DNA of 64,000 nucleotides from Kappaphycus alvarezii (GCA_002205965.3 NADL03000752.1:186001-250000); one strand, 5' to 3'. Positions 46,136 to 57,860 are shown, counted from the stretch's first letter. Program-made: numbers and translations. The notes: generated by a model from the sequence alone, not told the origin.

Positions 46136-46775
46136 CTATTCCTTCCACCACGTATGCTCGCGAACATCCATTACATACTTGACCACGACGTCAGATTCGT
46201 TGACATTACCCGCAAACCGGAATCCGAGACGCTCATACAACCCAATGGCCCCCACAAAAAACCTGGCTGTTGACAAGTAGACCGTATGCACCTGCCATGC
46301 ATGAACTGCTTTTCTTATCAAATGGCTTATAATCAAGCGGCCGACTCCATTGCCTCGCCAATCACGAGCCACAGAGATGCGAGTGAGTTCTGCGCAATGG
46401 TGTTGTTGATCATGCTGTGTGCGGATAGGCCGGCCATGGCGACGACGGTGTGGTTTGGTGGTGCGAGGACGAGGTGAATGTCAAGTGTCGGGGGATTGAT
46501 TTGAGACCGGAAATGGCTTTGTGCATGAACTGGTACAGTCTGTGGTGCAAGGATTTGGTGGGAAGTAGGTGTCTGTTGTCGAGCATGCCGGAGATGAACA
46601 GGTCGAGAATTTGAGGTTGTTTGTCGGGGGTGTACGGCGCTATGTGGAGGGAGGAGAGGGAGAAATGTGGCGGTGGAGGTGGTACGGTGGTAGTGGGGGG
46701 AATGGTGGAGGGGAGGTGGGGGTGACCCGGTGGTCGGTGGCGTTTGAGGCTGTGTTTGGGGAGTAGAGGCGTCAC
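46136..46775 (-). pseudogene. GNAT-family N-acetyltransferase, two frameshifts
   Basis: GNAT enzymes move an acetyl group from acetyl-CoA to an amine; the substrate cannot be told. The C-terminal frame (46372-46136) carries motif A, ARDWRGNGVGRLIISHLIRK (R-x-x-G-x-G acetyl-CoA loop), and motif B, AIGLYERLGFRFAG. The frame before it gives LDIHLVLAPPNHTVVAMAGL (beta strands 2-4). The first frame gives PQILDLFISGMLDNRHLL (helix 1 region). The shift near 46400 is explained by one extra GC in GCGC: without it the text runs into AELTRISVARDWRG, the usual lead to motif A. The other shift lies in a C-run near 46500. Total coding length is about 200 residues, normal for GNAT. With only two small indels in repeats, this may be a live gene misread in assembly. 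No intron fits well. Confidence 0.82.
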
Positions 46776-47250
46776 GTTGGGTCATGGTGGCTTGCCGAGG
46801 AAGCTGTTGTGGGGAAGTTGGTACGATGCAATGAAATTTGCGCAGATGGTACAAAGTAATGTGGAGGATATAAGATTATACTGTACACCGTACAATCATG
46901 TTCTGCACTGTGCAATACTGTCTAGTACTGTCCATGCTGGACTTTGAGCGCGATTCTACTGTACTGTAGGATCAACAACAATATTTCTACTCATTTGTCA
47001 TTTCCAGTGTACATTTATTAATGTACAGTACCGTACAGTACTGTACATTAGTTGGAAACTGTAGCACTGCCTCTGGATCAGGCGTCAGACCCGACGGAGC
47101 CCTGCTCATCGTAATCCGGATCATTTAACTGGAGGATGGGCTCTGGACACCCAAAGGAGAAAGAAGCTTGGCATTGTATGCCCTTTATACTGTATATCAT
47201 GAAGTAAAGATGAGTATATAATGGAGAACGTAGAATTGCAAAGTATCCAG
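46776..47250. repeat. CAGTA/TACTG-rich intergenic tract
   Basis: Pentamer motifs occur around 46880-46930, 46958-46968 and 47020-47050, the last as ATGTACAGTACCGTACAGTACTGTACAT, a near-perfect palindrome. No coding sequence recognised. Confidence 0.75.
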
Positions 47251-47350
47251 ACTGTAACAATCTAGTGTTTACTAGAATGTTATGGACGCCTCTTGAGATA
47301 TGCCAGCAATGCTATTTAGCGTGGCATTTTTATTTTGCGTGTAGAATTTT

Positions 47351-47760
47351 ATTATGCATTGCTGTAATGCATCTAGACGTTTCGGATTAGTGTTCTAGAG
47401 TATTTTAGAGCACATTAGACGCGTCCAGTTAGTTTATTTGTAATGTGTGTTTTTACACCCATTGAGGGGGTACAAAGCACTATATAAGAGGTCGTAGATG
47501 CCGAGTAGCGGCAGGAACAACCAACAAACATTTTTCAACATCGATCAAAGTCAACATCTGAGTTTATTTCAACTGTCTTCCTTTGCCCCAACTACTCTTT
47601 CGTTTCACAGACGAGCCAATCTTTTCAGCAAGGCTTTCAATGTGTGTGCTGAACCGTTTCAACACTGTGCCGTAGCACGTTTTATCGATCACGAGATACG
47701 CACATCACCGGAATTGTCAGGCTCCAGACCCCCATTCGGCCAGATTTTTACTTCACAAAA
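47351..47760 (+). promoter_or_regulatory. LTR-like promoter fragment with TATA box
   Basis: TGTAATGCATCTAGACG begins a stretch that reaches CACTATATAAGAGGTCGTAG (TATA box at about 47481) and a CAACAAACATTTTTCAACA leader. TG...CA boundaries, a TATA box and a leader are the layout of a retrotransposon LTR. No second copy, primer site or target duplication was found, so a solo or partial LTR is a guess. The 88-codon frame at 47498-47764 would start just after the TATA box and is unassigned. Confidence 0.3.
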
Positions 47761-48457
47761 ATAAAAGAGAAAAAGGCGCTTAGGCGCAGACGGTGGTGAG
47801 GATATCGGCCCAAAGCAAGGTGGAACAGATCTGAAAAGCAAATAAGAACTAAACAAGTCGCGGCAAAAAAGGTGGGCGGAATGGGGTTGACTTACTGATT
47901 AGATCTTTAGGACTGCTGTTTTCGTAGATTGTTGATGGGAAAAAGAAGTAATCAAGTGCAACTCCCTCCTCAACCAACAACACAATTATAAAATACAATT
48001 ATAATAGGCAAATGAAGAAGGATTCGATAATGACGAGGAGGGCTCACCTCGCGAAAATATTCCTAACTTGTAAGCTGGAGGTGTGTAGTGGATGGGAAGC
48101 ATCCTTTTCGACAGACAAGGCGCCACTCAGGATTTCGTGGAGCGCTCTGGAGCACCAAAGAAATAAGAAACAAAAAGTGCATCACACTACTTAGAGCGTC
48201 ACTACCGCGAGGCCTTGAATGAAATCAAAGGCGTTTTAACCATTCAAGAAAAAAAAATGATACCCCACTGCGGCAAATGAAATCTAAAAAATAAATATTG
48301 CTTTTCATTAGATCACGAGTTGAGGCTATGCGCACGGTCAATAGCTGCGAATCGTGATCTAATGAATTTCAATAGCTGCTGGTATGAACCATTTTCATTG
48401 GCCAGTTTGTAGAGGACCATTGCTGGCAGTGTTTGGCGGGAAGGAAGAAACACTTTC
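47761..48457. other. Intergenic with one hairpin
   Basis: No gene recognised. It lies between the LTR-like piece and the Harbinger Myb-like remnant. The hairpin at 48304-48366 is listed separately. Confidence 0.4.
48304..48366. repeat. 15-bp perfect inverted repeat
   Basis: TTCATTAGATCACGA (48304-48318) and its exact reverse complement (48352-48366) flank a 33-base loop. It lies about 90 bases before the Harbinger-type ORF and might be part of that element's end. Confidence 0.9.
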
Positions 48458-49443
48458 GTGTTATTATGCTCAATGCCCAAGGATAAGAGCGAGAAGAGGC
48501 AGAATGTTGTATGGTATCGCCCATTCTTACTCAACATGGGTCGCGGAAAGACTTGGGACCTCACAGAGAATGAAATACTTTGTAAGGCTTGGGCTGCTGC
48601 GTCAGTGGACCCAATTGCAGGATTAAATCAGACGAGGAAAACATTTTTCGAAACTGTTAGGCGTAAGTTCATGGAACTTGCAATACCTACAAGCAGTGAG
48701 ACAGAAGGACGTTATGGATCACGTACTATGATATCTATTAAGCAAAAATTCTGTGATATACCAGCGGGTATGCATAAGTTTAGGTAAGCTGTCTCTAGAA
48801 CAAAATATTGTGGTCTGAATAAAGTTAATGCGGACAATATTGAAAGTATGGCTGTAGCTATTCATTTCAAAAAGCCGAACACTATGAATTACAGCTGAAT
48901 GGATTTTTCAGTCCCTCAATGGCCGCACTACAAAGCATAGAAGGTATTAAAGAAGCACCCCAAGTAGAGCAATGTTCCAAGCAGTTCTTTTCAAGCGTTC
49001 TGACATCAAGCAGTGAATCAAAAAGCGAAGAACCCACCGTGAATGAGACAGAGTCGACAAATGATACTGAGCAAGGCGAAGATACGCTGAGAAATACACC
49101 GAGCGGGAAGGACATTTCTCGGTATAATATTGGAGCAAATATGGCCGAGATGATGAATGAGGAGGAGATAAGAATCAGGGCAGTCAGAAGCCTGGTTGCG
49201 TCCGCAAAACTTAAGGCTGAGTTAATAGAAGAGAAGAATAAGACTGTAGTATTTTCCAGACCTGAGTCGGAAGGACTTCCAGAGACAGCTCAGTTCTTTG
49301 CAGGAATCAGAAAGAGCTACCTTGCGCAGGCCTTGAAGAGAGCGCGTATGCCTACTGAAGAGAATGAATCTACTCCTTCCTCCGGTGCGACAGTAGTAAT
49401 TGATGAAACGATGACGGACAGCCTCGCTGGCGAATTGCAATAA
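48458..49443 (+). pseudogene. PIF/Harbinger accessory Myb/trihelix-like protein
   Basis: The first frame (48458-48787) reads RGKTWDLTENEILCKAWAAA and continues through FFETVRRKFMEL to SIKQKFCDIPAGMHKF, the Myb/SANT-like fold of the accessory protein that Harbinger elements use to bind their ends. An in-frame TAA follows, and the same frame continues SRTKYCGLNKVNADNIESMA. A shift in an A-run near 48870 leads to AEHYELQLNGFFSPSMAAL, then the long tail frame (48919-49443), acidic at first and Lys/Glu-helical later, as expected for such proteins. One stop and one shift make it inactive as written. It converges with the transposase on the opposite strand. Confidence 0.7.
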
Positions 49444-49860
49444 ACGCGTCATGACGCATTTTTGATTCTCTTACCGATCAATATTGCTCTTTAGTCATCA
49501 AAAAATCGTTTTGGGGGCACGAGAAACCTACCACGACGGGGGAATCCCCTAGAATCCCCCTCTATTGCGGCGCGTCGCGACGATGAAGTGAATTTTTACG
49601 GACGAACAAGTTCATTCTCAACGGCGCCGCGAGACAATCAAATACGGTACTATATATGTTCTATGAGATCTGCTTTGAGCGAGCATTGATCCACAACGCT
49701 TCTCAGATTGTCCAGTATAAATGCAAGTGTCGCAGCCCATGTTCTCTCTATAAACACCTCTTCTAGGAGGTCCATTGTCCAGATCGTGACTCCCAGTTGA
49801 ATGATTTCCGTTGCTAAACATCGTCTTCGCCTCCTCGCAGTGTATCAAACCGTCTATTTT
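49444..49860. other. Spacer between convergent Harbinger genes
   Basis: Contains the palindrome GCGTCATGACGC near 49446 and a GC-rich patch (CGGCGCGTCGCGACG near 49568). No coding sequence recognised. Confidence 0.4.
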
Positions 49861-49869
49861 TCTGGCGTA

Positions 49870-50893
49870 CTAGACTCTGCGTTGTTCGAAAATCATATTA
49901 TGCACGATGATGCAAGCTTTCATTCCCATACCAATCTCTTCCCTATACCATAGTCTTGATGGATGTTTTAGAATGTGGAAAGCTGACGTCAAAACCACAA
50001 ATGCCCTCTCTATGTCTTTTCTAACCACCTCTTGAGTTGCGGAATAGGCCTTTTTCATTGAGTTCGTTTATTCTGCGATTGGCTGAACGAATATAGCCCA
50101 TGTATGATGTATGCTATCTGCCGAATAATACGGTAGCATACGCTGTTTTCCATTCAAAAAGAGCTGAATTGATGGTGGGAAATTGCCTTCGACCATTTTA
50201 TGTCCGGGATGTGTCTAGGATGTTGATATAAATCAGAATGTCTGGGATCCCAAAATGCGCGTGCCATATCCATAACTCAGCATCACAAATCGCTTCCAAT
50301 ACAAATGCCAGCTTCTTTTCTTTTCCTTTGAACTGCCCCGCCCAAGCAATTCGACAGTTTTTCCATCCCAAGTGTTGGCCGTCAATACTTCCAACACAGC
50401 CAGGAAACCCACGACTAGCATTAATAGACATGATTCGCTTTAAATCTTCTTCTCGTGGCTCATGTAAATAATCACAAGCATACTTATCGATGATTGCCCT
50501 ACAAAATCCCTTCAATGACAACAGTACAGAATCTTCTCCCATTCGTAGATACTCATCCAAAGCATCTGCTGCAACACTCTATCCAATCATAAGAACTGCT
50601 GCTAGGATACGCTTCAGTGGATGGATTCTGGGTTTACACAGTACATCAACCTTTCGGACGAATTTAGATGTTTCCTCTAGATCATGGTGCAGTTTCTAAA
50701 AAATAGCTCTTGTCATTCGGAAACGACACTCAAAAGAATGCCCATCGTAACGCGGTGAAACACCGAAATAGTCTCTCATTAGATGCTCCATTGCGCCGTC
50801 AAAATCCGTTGGTACGTTGGGCTTTTTGACCTCCTGTGATCCCGCTGAGGTGGCAGGTAGTAACAGAGACGATCCGGATTGAGGTTGCAACAA
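49870..50893 (-). pseudogene. PIF/Harbinger DDE transposase, broken
   Basis: The N-terminal piece has MRDYFGVSPRYDGHSFECRF then RMTRAIF, the usual DYF...FxxRFRM block. The 50560-50198 frame has GFPGCVGSIDGQHLGWKNC (first Asp in SIDG), AGQFKGKEKKLAFVLEAICD and LWIWHAHFG. Past a shift, VEGNFPPSIQLFLNGKQRML then PYYSADSIHHTW carries the second Asp. The last frame (50058-49870) has ATQEVVRKDIERAFVVLTSA (catalytic Glu in RKDIERAF) and ACIIVHNMIFE. All three acidic residues of the catalytic triad are visible. Stops and shifts separate the pieces. It would cut and paste the element together with the Myb-like partner at 48458. Confidence 0.88.
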
Positions 50894-53800
50894 GATATTC
50901 TATAGCGTCGCCATCGCTTAATTCGCTGTCACCCGCAAAGCATGCATTTATTGCATGGGAATTCTGATAGCTTTCGCAGAATAGCGATGTGTGGGGTAGG
51001 TTTCGTCGGGCGTAGCTAGAATGTGCATGATTAATACGAATAGAGCCTTTCATTCATCCAATAAAATTGTGATGGATTTTCATCTTTTAATCATTACAAC
51101 CCCGGGTAGAGATGTTCTTAGAGGATAAAATGGAAGACAGGAAAGTATTGACTGTTAACATTAAGAAACACTGTCTGATTAGATAGCAGTTTGCTTAGAG
51201 TGGCACTTGCGGTTCCAGGCACAGCAATGTACCTAAGACGCCGGTATGCCGCTATTCAGTAAAAACTCAGAAAGACTCGAAATAGACAGCCCACAAGTAC
51301 TTTTATCATCATCCGCGATTTCTCCAGAACTGCTTACAAGGTGAAACTGACAAACCAAGCCGAAATCTTTGCAAAAGTGAAGTTTCAATGAATCCGTAAT
51401 AAATTCAGAAATTATCTGAGTCGATGTGCTTTAAAACTTAGAATGGGGACAGAAAAATATCAATAAGCGTTGAAAGAATTCAAAACAAAGAAAGAGTGAA
51501 GGACATACGGGCAATGCTTATGCCACTGGTCGCATTACCAGGAGAACCAATTTATCCGTAGTATGTAAAACCCTTCGCAAAACTGCGAATTCCGTGGCCA
51601 ACCTCGTCTACTCGTCTATATATCCTTAGTTAGAGCGCAACCGCTATCTATCTCTGTACCCCTGTCACAGTACTTGCATACTAGCTGTTGAAAGCCCCGC
51701 AAAGCATTCTCTGATATCCTGGAACTGTTTAACACGAACGATGTACACAAAACTTTTGCCAAGTTTGGAATTTCCTCCCGAACTGCACAGGCTGAAGGCA
51801 GCAGTGATGAGGAAGCGAAAATATCTTTCGCTGGCATAGACTGAAAGCCCATAATTCCAGCAAATCTCTCCATTCCCGGGAAGCGATCGGTAAATGATAG
51901 CGGCCTGTGATCGAGAGCCACAACGAGCCTGCGGCCTTCTTAACTGACTTCTTTAGACCAATGGGTATGTTCCGAGATATGGTGCCCCAAATGCTCGTAC
52001 GGTGAAGGAACATGTGCTTATCAATCCGTCCGGTGCCTCCCGCAGTAGAGGTGAAGGAAAAAGCGCTTATATCATTTTGCATCCCTTCTTAGGGGAAAGT
52101 TTGCATACCAAGTATCCAGCGCAAAATAAGGGTTTCGCTTTGAACAGAACGTGGGGCGGTTTTTACTTTCGTGAGCGTAGATTTTGCGTTCGTTTATACT
52201 GCTCAAATGGTATGAGCGCATATGCACCGGCTTTTTTCTCTACAATGTGGCGTACATTAAGAAGAGCTTCATCGAAATTGGGAGCTGCGGAGGGTTTGGT
52301 GCATATCAAGTGACTAATTGAGTTTCATTCGTGATAGAATAGGCCCCTTCGTTATACACAGCGATAAGGGCCTAGGACTACACGTGAGCAAAGGAAAGTG
52401 TTCATTCTGGTGATGTTGATTGCGCAGAATACTACATGGAAACTTAATCAGAGATAAGAAGCATCCCATTACAGTACATACGTTTCTGGTCCTGCAGTAA
52501 ATACGACAAATAGTTACTCATTGTCGAAAACTTCCCTCTCTGTGCTGAAGTCTACAGTGCGCTGCATACACTATTGTGGAATGCAGGGGTATTTTTAGTC
52601 AGAGCCAACTTAGCACCCACATTCAACCGATATCGCATCTGAGTGAAACCCATTGCATTCCAATCGATCGAGTTCAAGACCTATTCGATTCCGGGCCAAC
52701 GTTTTCCCCTACCTGAATCTCAAGTGAAAAAACTTTTCCCTGGACAGGTTCTGTTCAGATTTAAGTCATTATCCAGACTGAACTGATATTTGGATATGCT
52801 GACAGGCGTCATCCAATAAGACCTGTTCTGTTTTAAATAACTGAACGGTTTTCTATATATAATCCTTTAATCAGCCTGATCTACTCGCATCCCGATTATT
52901 TGGGGCAAGAAACTGATTCTAAATGGGATCAGTACGAAACAACGACCATGATGAATGCATTACTGTGGAGGAACGCAAGGACCTTGCGGTTGAATAAGCG
53001 GCTATACAGTGCCTCGGATGTGTCAATGCAGTGACAAGGAAGGCACTCAGGGCATGACAAGAGGACTAGAGGCTTTTAAAGCTGAACGATTTGCGCCAGA
53101 CAATTATTGATGAACATTTATCGTCCTAGTAATTACATATCTCCTTTAAAGCAGAAAAAGAGTCCATAAAGACATCCATGAATTTAGGGATGGAACGTTG
53201 CAGTCGCGTAAATTGCCGATTCCCGGTCCTATGACTTGAGTCATCTGCAGGGGATTAAACTTGAAAACCAAGCCGCATTGAGGGCAGTGCGACACGTTGT
53301 GCGCAATTTGACAGAGTTCAGTCGAGATCGCGGATCTCGTCTCGGTGGGCGTAGCTCTCTGCGCCACTTGGTATCCGTGTGACCATCGCGCAAGAAGCCA
53401 AATTGAAGGGCGACACCATAATAGAACCAGAGGCGAGTGGGCGAGCTTTCAGCGGAAGGGCATTAGCAAAGGGAAGGAATAAAATTGTTTCGGAAATAAT
53501 GATTCAGCAAAATTGCTTCCCAGTATGTACTTCGAAGGTAAAAAGGTCAATCGCATGAATCTCGAGAACAGATTCTGTGATCCAACATCTTGCTGTCATG
53601 CCAAGCAACGTTTACAGAGGCTTTCATAAGTTTGCAAAAAAGGGTTACACTGCAGATTATGTAGGAAAAAAGGTGTCCTGTCCATATATTTCTGTTCTAC
53701 CCGGATAAAGCGCAGAATAGATATGGTTTTTTTGAACCTGAGTATTTCCACTCACATACCATAGCACCTTGATACCATCAGCTCTGTTAAACCAGGTCAG

Positions 53801-54216
53801 GCGTTTCCGTTTGCTGTTGTGAGCAATTTCAATCAATCGCTTTACCCCCTACTTATCTGTCAAAGCCGCGGCTCTCACTACACCCTCTTCCTCCACAAGG
53901 GTAGCGTCAAGAGTTTGAAGCCGCATCTTCCATGAAGTCCCTAATGTACTGCACTTTGTTCGAGCTGTTATGATAGCTGTCCAGAGAAACAAAAGAATCA
54001 TCTTTTTCCAGAAAATCTTCACTCTAGAACATCCTATAACCAACGAATGCATATACAGAAAAGTTCTTGATTACTTGTAAGGAAATGTTCTGCTTTTTTG
54101 AAGTGACTGTTCAGGGTAAACACACTAGCTCTGAACTGAGTGTCGTCATCTACCTCGCCATTTGTCTTCAAATATAATTACTTGGTAGCATTCTTAAATA
54201 GTTTCAATGGCACAAA
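50894..54216. other. No gene firmly recognised; possible hAT-like scrap
   Basis: Minus-strand frames at 51616-51921 and 51729-52082 contain ALDHRPLSFTDRFPGMERFA, vaguely like the D-x-RP-x-S...GF block near the start of hAT transposases, but the rest does not confirm it. A frame at 53146-53367 (-) contains one CPQCG pair and nothing else known. Otherwise featureless. Confidence 0.25.
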
Positions 54217-55860
54217 TTAACAACCATGTTGCTTCACATTATTTATAATTGTCCTCCAAACTGAATTCTCATGGAAACATAATATTTCTGTCCGGAACCG
54301 ACAGTGCTGGGAATCGATGGACTTGAAGCATTTGAATATGCGGTTGTCTGGAAAACCATGGGATAGACCGGATATATCTTCCAAGAGTAAAACACCCAAA
54401 CCTTTCCCCTTTGAATATTCTATCAATGGACTAGCAACTTGGTCAAGGTGCTTGAGACCGTTATGACTTGCATAAATTGGAAACGGATAAGCACTGAGTA
54501 TAGAATCACACACTCAGCGGCGGCAACAGTAATGACATACTTCAAATTGGTGACAAGCGCTTGACGGGAGATCGGTTCCCTATGTTCCGTGGGGGCATAC
54601 TTTCGAAACATTGCATCATCAATATTGGACTTCTGCATATCAGACATAACCACGGTAAAGTCACTTCCTAGCCTTCTAGCTGCAACCCGATCCTTAGTCT
54701 TCGAGGCGCCAATTATAGCAGTTCTCTCATCTTCATTAGCAGATATGTCATCTTGATCCCAATCCCATAGCAATTATACATTCAAAACCACAATACCATC
54801 AAGGGACCATGGGAGGTAAGCCTTGTCCTTCTTTCCCACTGCCCCAACATGAAAAATCTCAAAAACAGATTCTTTCCTTTGAAAAGATTTGATGACCCCA
54901 TCCCCTTTTATAGTCCCCCTCATAACGGCCTTGGTAGAGACCGTAGAACGTAACCAAATTCAAGCAAAAAATTGTAAACGGTCAGCATTGATTCTGCTTG
55001 TAACACACTTCGGATTGCTAATACGCAGCAAGTCGCGCAGATCAAAGGTGTTAGTCAGTCCCCTGCAGGATTTAGTTCCGGTCACCCTAAACTGACTTTG
55101 AACGAAGCATTCCACGCATCTAGGACCAGCAGTCAAAATAGAACTGCGGTTCTTCAAGTAACCCTTCAGCATATTCTGCAGTTCGCTACTATCATTTCGA
55201 CCTTAAATGAATTGCATTTGATCTTGATGGTTCTTAAGCTTGTGCACCGCTATACAAAATATCAAAAGCTCTATATTGCTCTTTGGAACCGTATATGTAA
55301 ACCTAAATATCCCCAAAACCTCTCATTGTCATGATATCTGACTGAAACAGCCATCACTCTTCTCTCACCAGTACATTTTTGACCTTCTCCAAATGTCCTG
55401 GTCGCCACAGAAGCTTCAAATGCCAAGGATGGGTCATCTTCAATTATGAACTCCTTTCTTCTAAAAATTTGAAACTCCGTGTCTGTCGCCGAAGAAATGT
55501 TTGCAATTCTTCCTCCGTCGTCTTAATCAAGAACTTGTTTCTTATTTATGACACTCGCGGAGGCTTCAGCAAAGCTCAAATGGGTTGGGGATGAACTTTG
55601 TCTTCGCCCTCTTCTCCAGCCGTACATGTTTGATCTTCTCATCCAGATAAGTTACTGGCCTCGATTCGTTCCTCAGCATCCTTGGAGATAACATCCTCGC
55701 GGTTAGCAGTTCCCTCATACAACAGCGAACTTCTGTCGCGATCAACCGACGACAACTGAACCGCTCCTGGCTCGAATAGATTTTTCCCCTTTTGAGGCCC
55801 GCTAGCCCCCCTTTTCTGCTTGGTAAATTCTTCTTCTTCTTCTTAAGATATCCATCCTCC
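54217..55860 (-). pseudogene. Decayed unknown protein-coding region
   Basis: Minus-strand translation gives long coding-like pieces separated by stops and shifts: FTKQKRGASGPQKGKNLFEP (near 55800), DEKIKHVRLEKRAKTKFIPN (near 55620), EFIIEDDPSLAFEASVATRT (near 55440), RGLTNTFDLRDLLRISNPKC (near 55020), DERTAIIGASKTKDRVAARR (near 54710) and KGLGVLLLEDISGLSHGF (near 54385). Together they suggest a protein of over 450 residues. I do not recognise the family. A diverged copy of the LGVLLLEDIS segment occurs on the other strand at 56735-56790, so the source is repeated, probably a mobile element or multicopy gene. Confidence 0.45.
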
Positions 55861-57086
55861 TCCTCACATTATCAAACTGCGTGTCATGTCGAAGTCTAGA
55901 CGGATACAATAATGTAATACGAAGAAGAGAACATGCAGATGAGCCTGTTTTGTGACCTTCTGTATCTTTATTTCGCTGAGATATCGTTTTAACTTGATTA
56001 AAACTTGCTAGAGTGCCAAACGGCTAGTCGTCAAGGCTTTCAGGCAGATAAAAGATTGTGAAGAATATGGTCTGTGTGCTTTGAAAAGCAAGTATTTCAA
56101 ACTCCAAAAGTTGTATTGTGGAGTCATGTTGTGAATTCTACACTTGCTCACCCTCCCCTCCCCCATCAGTCGCAGCAAAGACAAACAAATGATAAGATAT
56201 TAACATAAAACTCTCTAAAACTGGAAAAAGATAACTAGAATTTCGAAAATGCTGCACTAGTCGCTCGGGTCTGTGATCAGTGGAATGTAAATAAAGAATG
56301 ATAGCCACAAATCGATATATATCTACCAAAATTAAAGTCACTACATCCTTTTTGTGCAGATTTATTCACCTATTGAACCAACCTGCAAGCTTCTAGAGAA
56401 TTCATTCATAAGAAGAACCGTAAAAGGCCTCTTATCGACGAAATTTCTCTTCCTACACTCTAAACTACTCTTATTGATCGCTTTTGTACAAAAAACTGAC
56501 TAGATTGTGTACAGCCTTCCTATAAAGCTCCTCTTCCGACATTATCCTTGCTGCATGATTTTCAGGCTTCCACCTAAAACTCGGATCCTCAGTAATGTTC
56601 GCACTCCTTCTTGGCATCCCTTCTACCCCCACGTCCCCTACTCATTCCATTCGAAGATATCTCCCTCGTAGCAGCTACGGAGTACCTAGCACTCACAATC
56701 CTTGAAGAATTATCCCTTGAAACAGGTCACATCCTGCGGGGAATGTTTGGGTGTTTTACTCTTGGAAGATATATCCGATCTATCACATCAAATCCTTGAA
56801 CGCCGCTTCGAAGTCCACCTCATGCACACCTTGTCGAGTTCTCTCCATTATTCATTCCATCCAAATCACTTGATACAATCCCACCAACTTTTTTGACCGC
56901 CACTTTTCGTTTTACTATGTCCGCTTTCTTGGGCAGCATTGATTTTTTTAAGAGAAGTGAGAATAAATTCTGCAACGAAAGGAGCCTAGCCAACTTGATT
57001 AGAACGCTTCTATTTCTTTTCAAAAACTCTACTCGATACTGCCGAGTGGCCGGCCGGAGACTAGAACTATTCTAGCATTAAATAAA
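55861..57086. other. Unassigned, with inverted copy of 54.4-kb segment
   Basis: 56745-56785 (+) reads TTTGGGTGTTTTACTCTTGG followed by AAGATATATCC, matching the minus strand of 54358-54402 nearly base for base. A basic minus-strand frame (56820-57023) contains KKADIVKRKVAVKKVGG, with no known domain. Confidence 0.35.
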
Positions 57087-57087
57087 G

Positions 57088-57121
57088 GGCCCAGTCTACT
57101 GGTTACCGGACGGACTGGGCC
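57088..57121. repeat. 9-bp hairpin
   Basis: GGCCCAGTC (57088-57096) pairs with GACTGGGCC (57113-57121) across 16 bases. Confidence 0.8.
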
Positions 57122-57587
57122 TAAGCATCTACAGTATTCAAGAATGCCTCAACGACACCACTCCAACCATCGTGTGCTGCATATATTCAGTATCTTTCAG
57201 TATATTCAGTATCATTTCGCACGAAACCAACAGATCATGTGGCTATTCGGACCTTTTGTACAGTAAAACATTGAACTTTGTCGAAATAGTACGTAAAGTT
57301 TATTCACGTACTAGTTACAGTCCTGTAGTGTAGCTATTTACCTTTACTACTATTTCTATCGTACTTAGTCTATATTTTCTCTATCCTATAGTGCTTTTCG
57401 GGATGCCTGCTAGGAATTTTATAGTGTAGGGGTCACTACAACCGTCCGCAGGCCTATCCTCTAGATAATTTAGTTAGTGGTTAGTAGATGTGCTAGAGAT
57501 ATTGTACGGCATCTACTGCCAATAAAAGGCTTAGCCGCCTTAGGCACTGAAGTTGAAATGGCATTAAAAATTTTATTTCAATCTGTT
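57122..57587. other. Intergenic, no gene recognised
   Basis: Contains TTCAGTAT repeats near 57187-57212 and TACAGT/GTAGTG motifs. No coding sequence seen. Confidence 0.4.
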
Positions 57588-57660
57588 GATAAACGTTAAC
57601 CACTGAGCCACATGCGCTGGCTCTTGTGCATCTGAGCGGACCATAGCATATATAAATCAA
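57588..57660 (-). repeat. SINE-like tRNA-derived segment, copy 1
   Basis: On the minus strand this 73-bp segment ends with GCGCATGTGGCTCAGTGGTTAAC-type sequence. TGGCTCAGTGG fits the RNA polymerase III A-box consensus. It matches 58471-58543 (plus strand) at about 65 of 73 positions, giving an inverted pair about 0.8 kb apart. Confidence 0.6.
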
Positions 57661-57682
57661 CACCCCCTCGCTCAGAGGCACT

Positions 57683-57860
57683 GGCGTTATCCGCCGCCGT
57701 ATCTACCAGCGACTGAGTTGCACCCTCTGGTCATCCATCGCTGAAGCCATCCTGTCGCGAGCCCCGATGCGCATGGACGACGAAGCGCACCCGGTTAGAT
57801 CTTAACCGTATAGTTAGGACGTGCGCAGTCCCCAGTAGATACTGAACGCATTAAATTTCT
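57683..57860 (+). pseudogene. LINE ORF2 C-terminal end with 3' tail, copy E
   Basis: 57683-57805 translates as GVIRRRIYQRLSCTLWSSIA then EAILSRAPM and on to a TAA, aligning with TRLYQKLSYSIWSTCAASVI then CRAPQ at the ORF2 end of the main LINE. The roughly 55 bases after the stop, ending GCATTAAATTTCTT, match the tail at 9198-9253. Only the last 41 codons survive, so it is an extreme 5' truncation. It directly abuts the SINE-like segment. Confidence 0.85.

Noticed and set aside
45642-46280. 212-codon plus-strand ORF
   Set aside because: Overlaps the transposon flank and is antisense to the GNAT C-terminus; basic/Pro-rich with no domain.
46400-46460. Intron in the GNAT gene ending at GCAG
   Set aside because: A putative intron would remove a core beta strand (VVAMAGLS) that the fold needs; a 2-base indel explains the frame change better.
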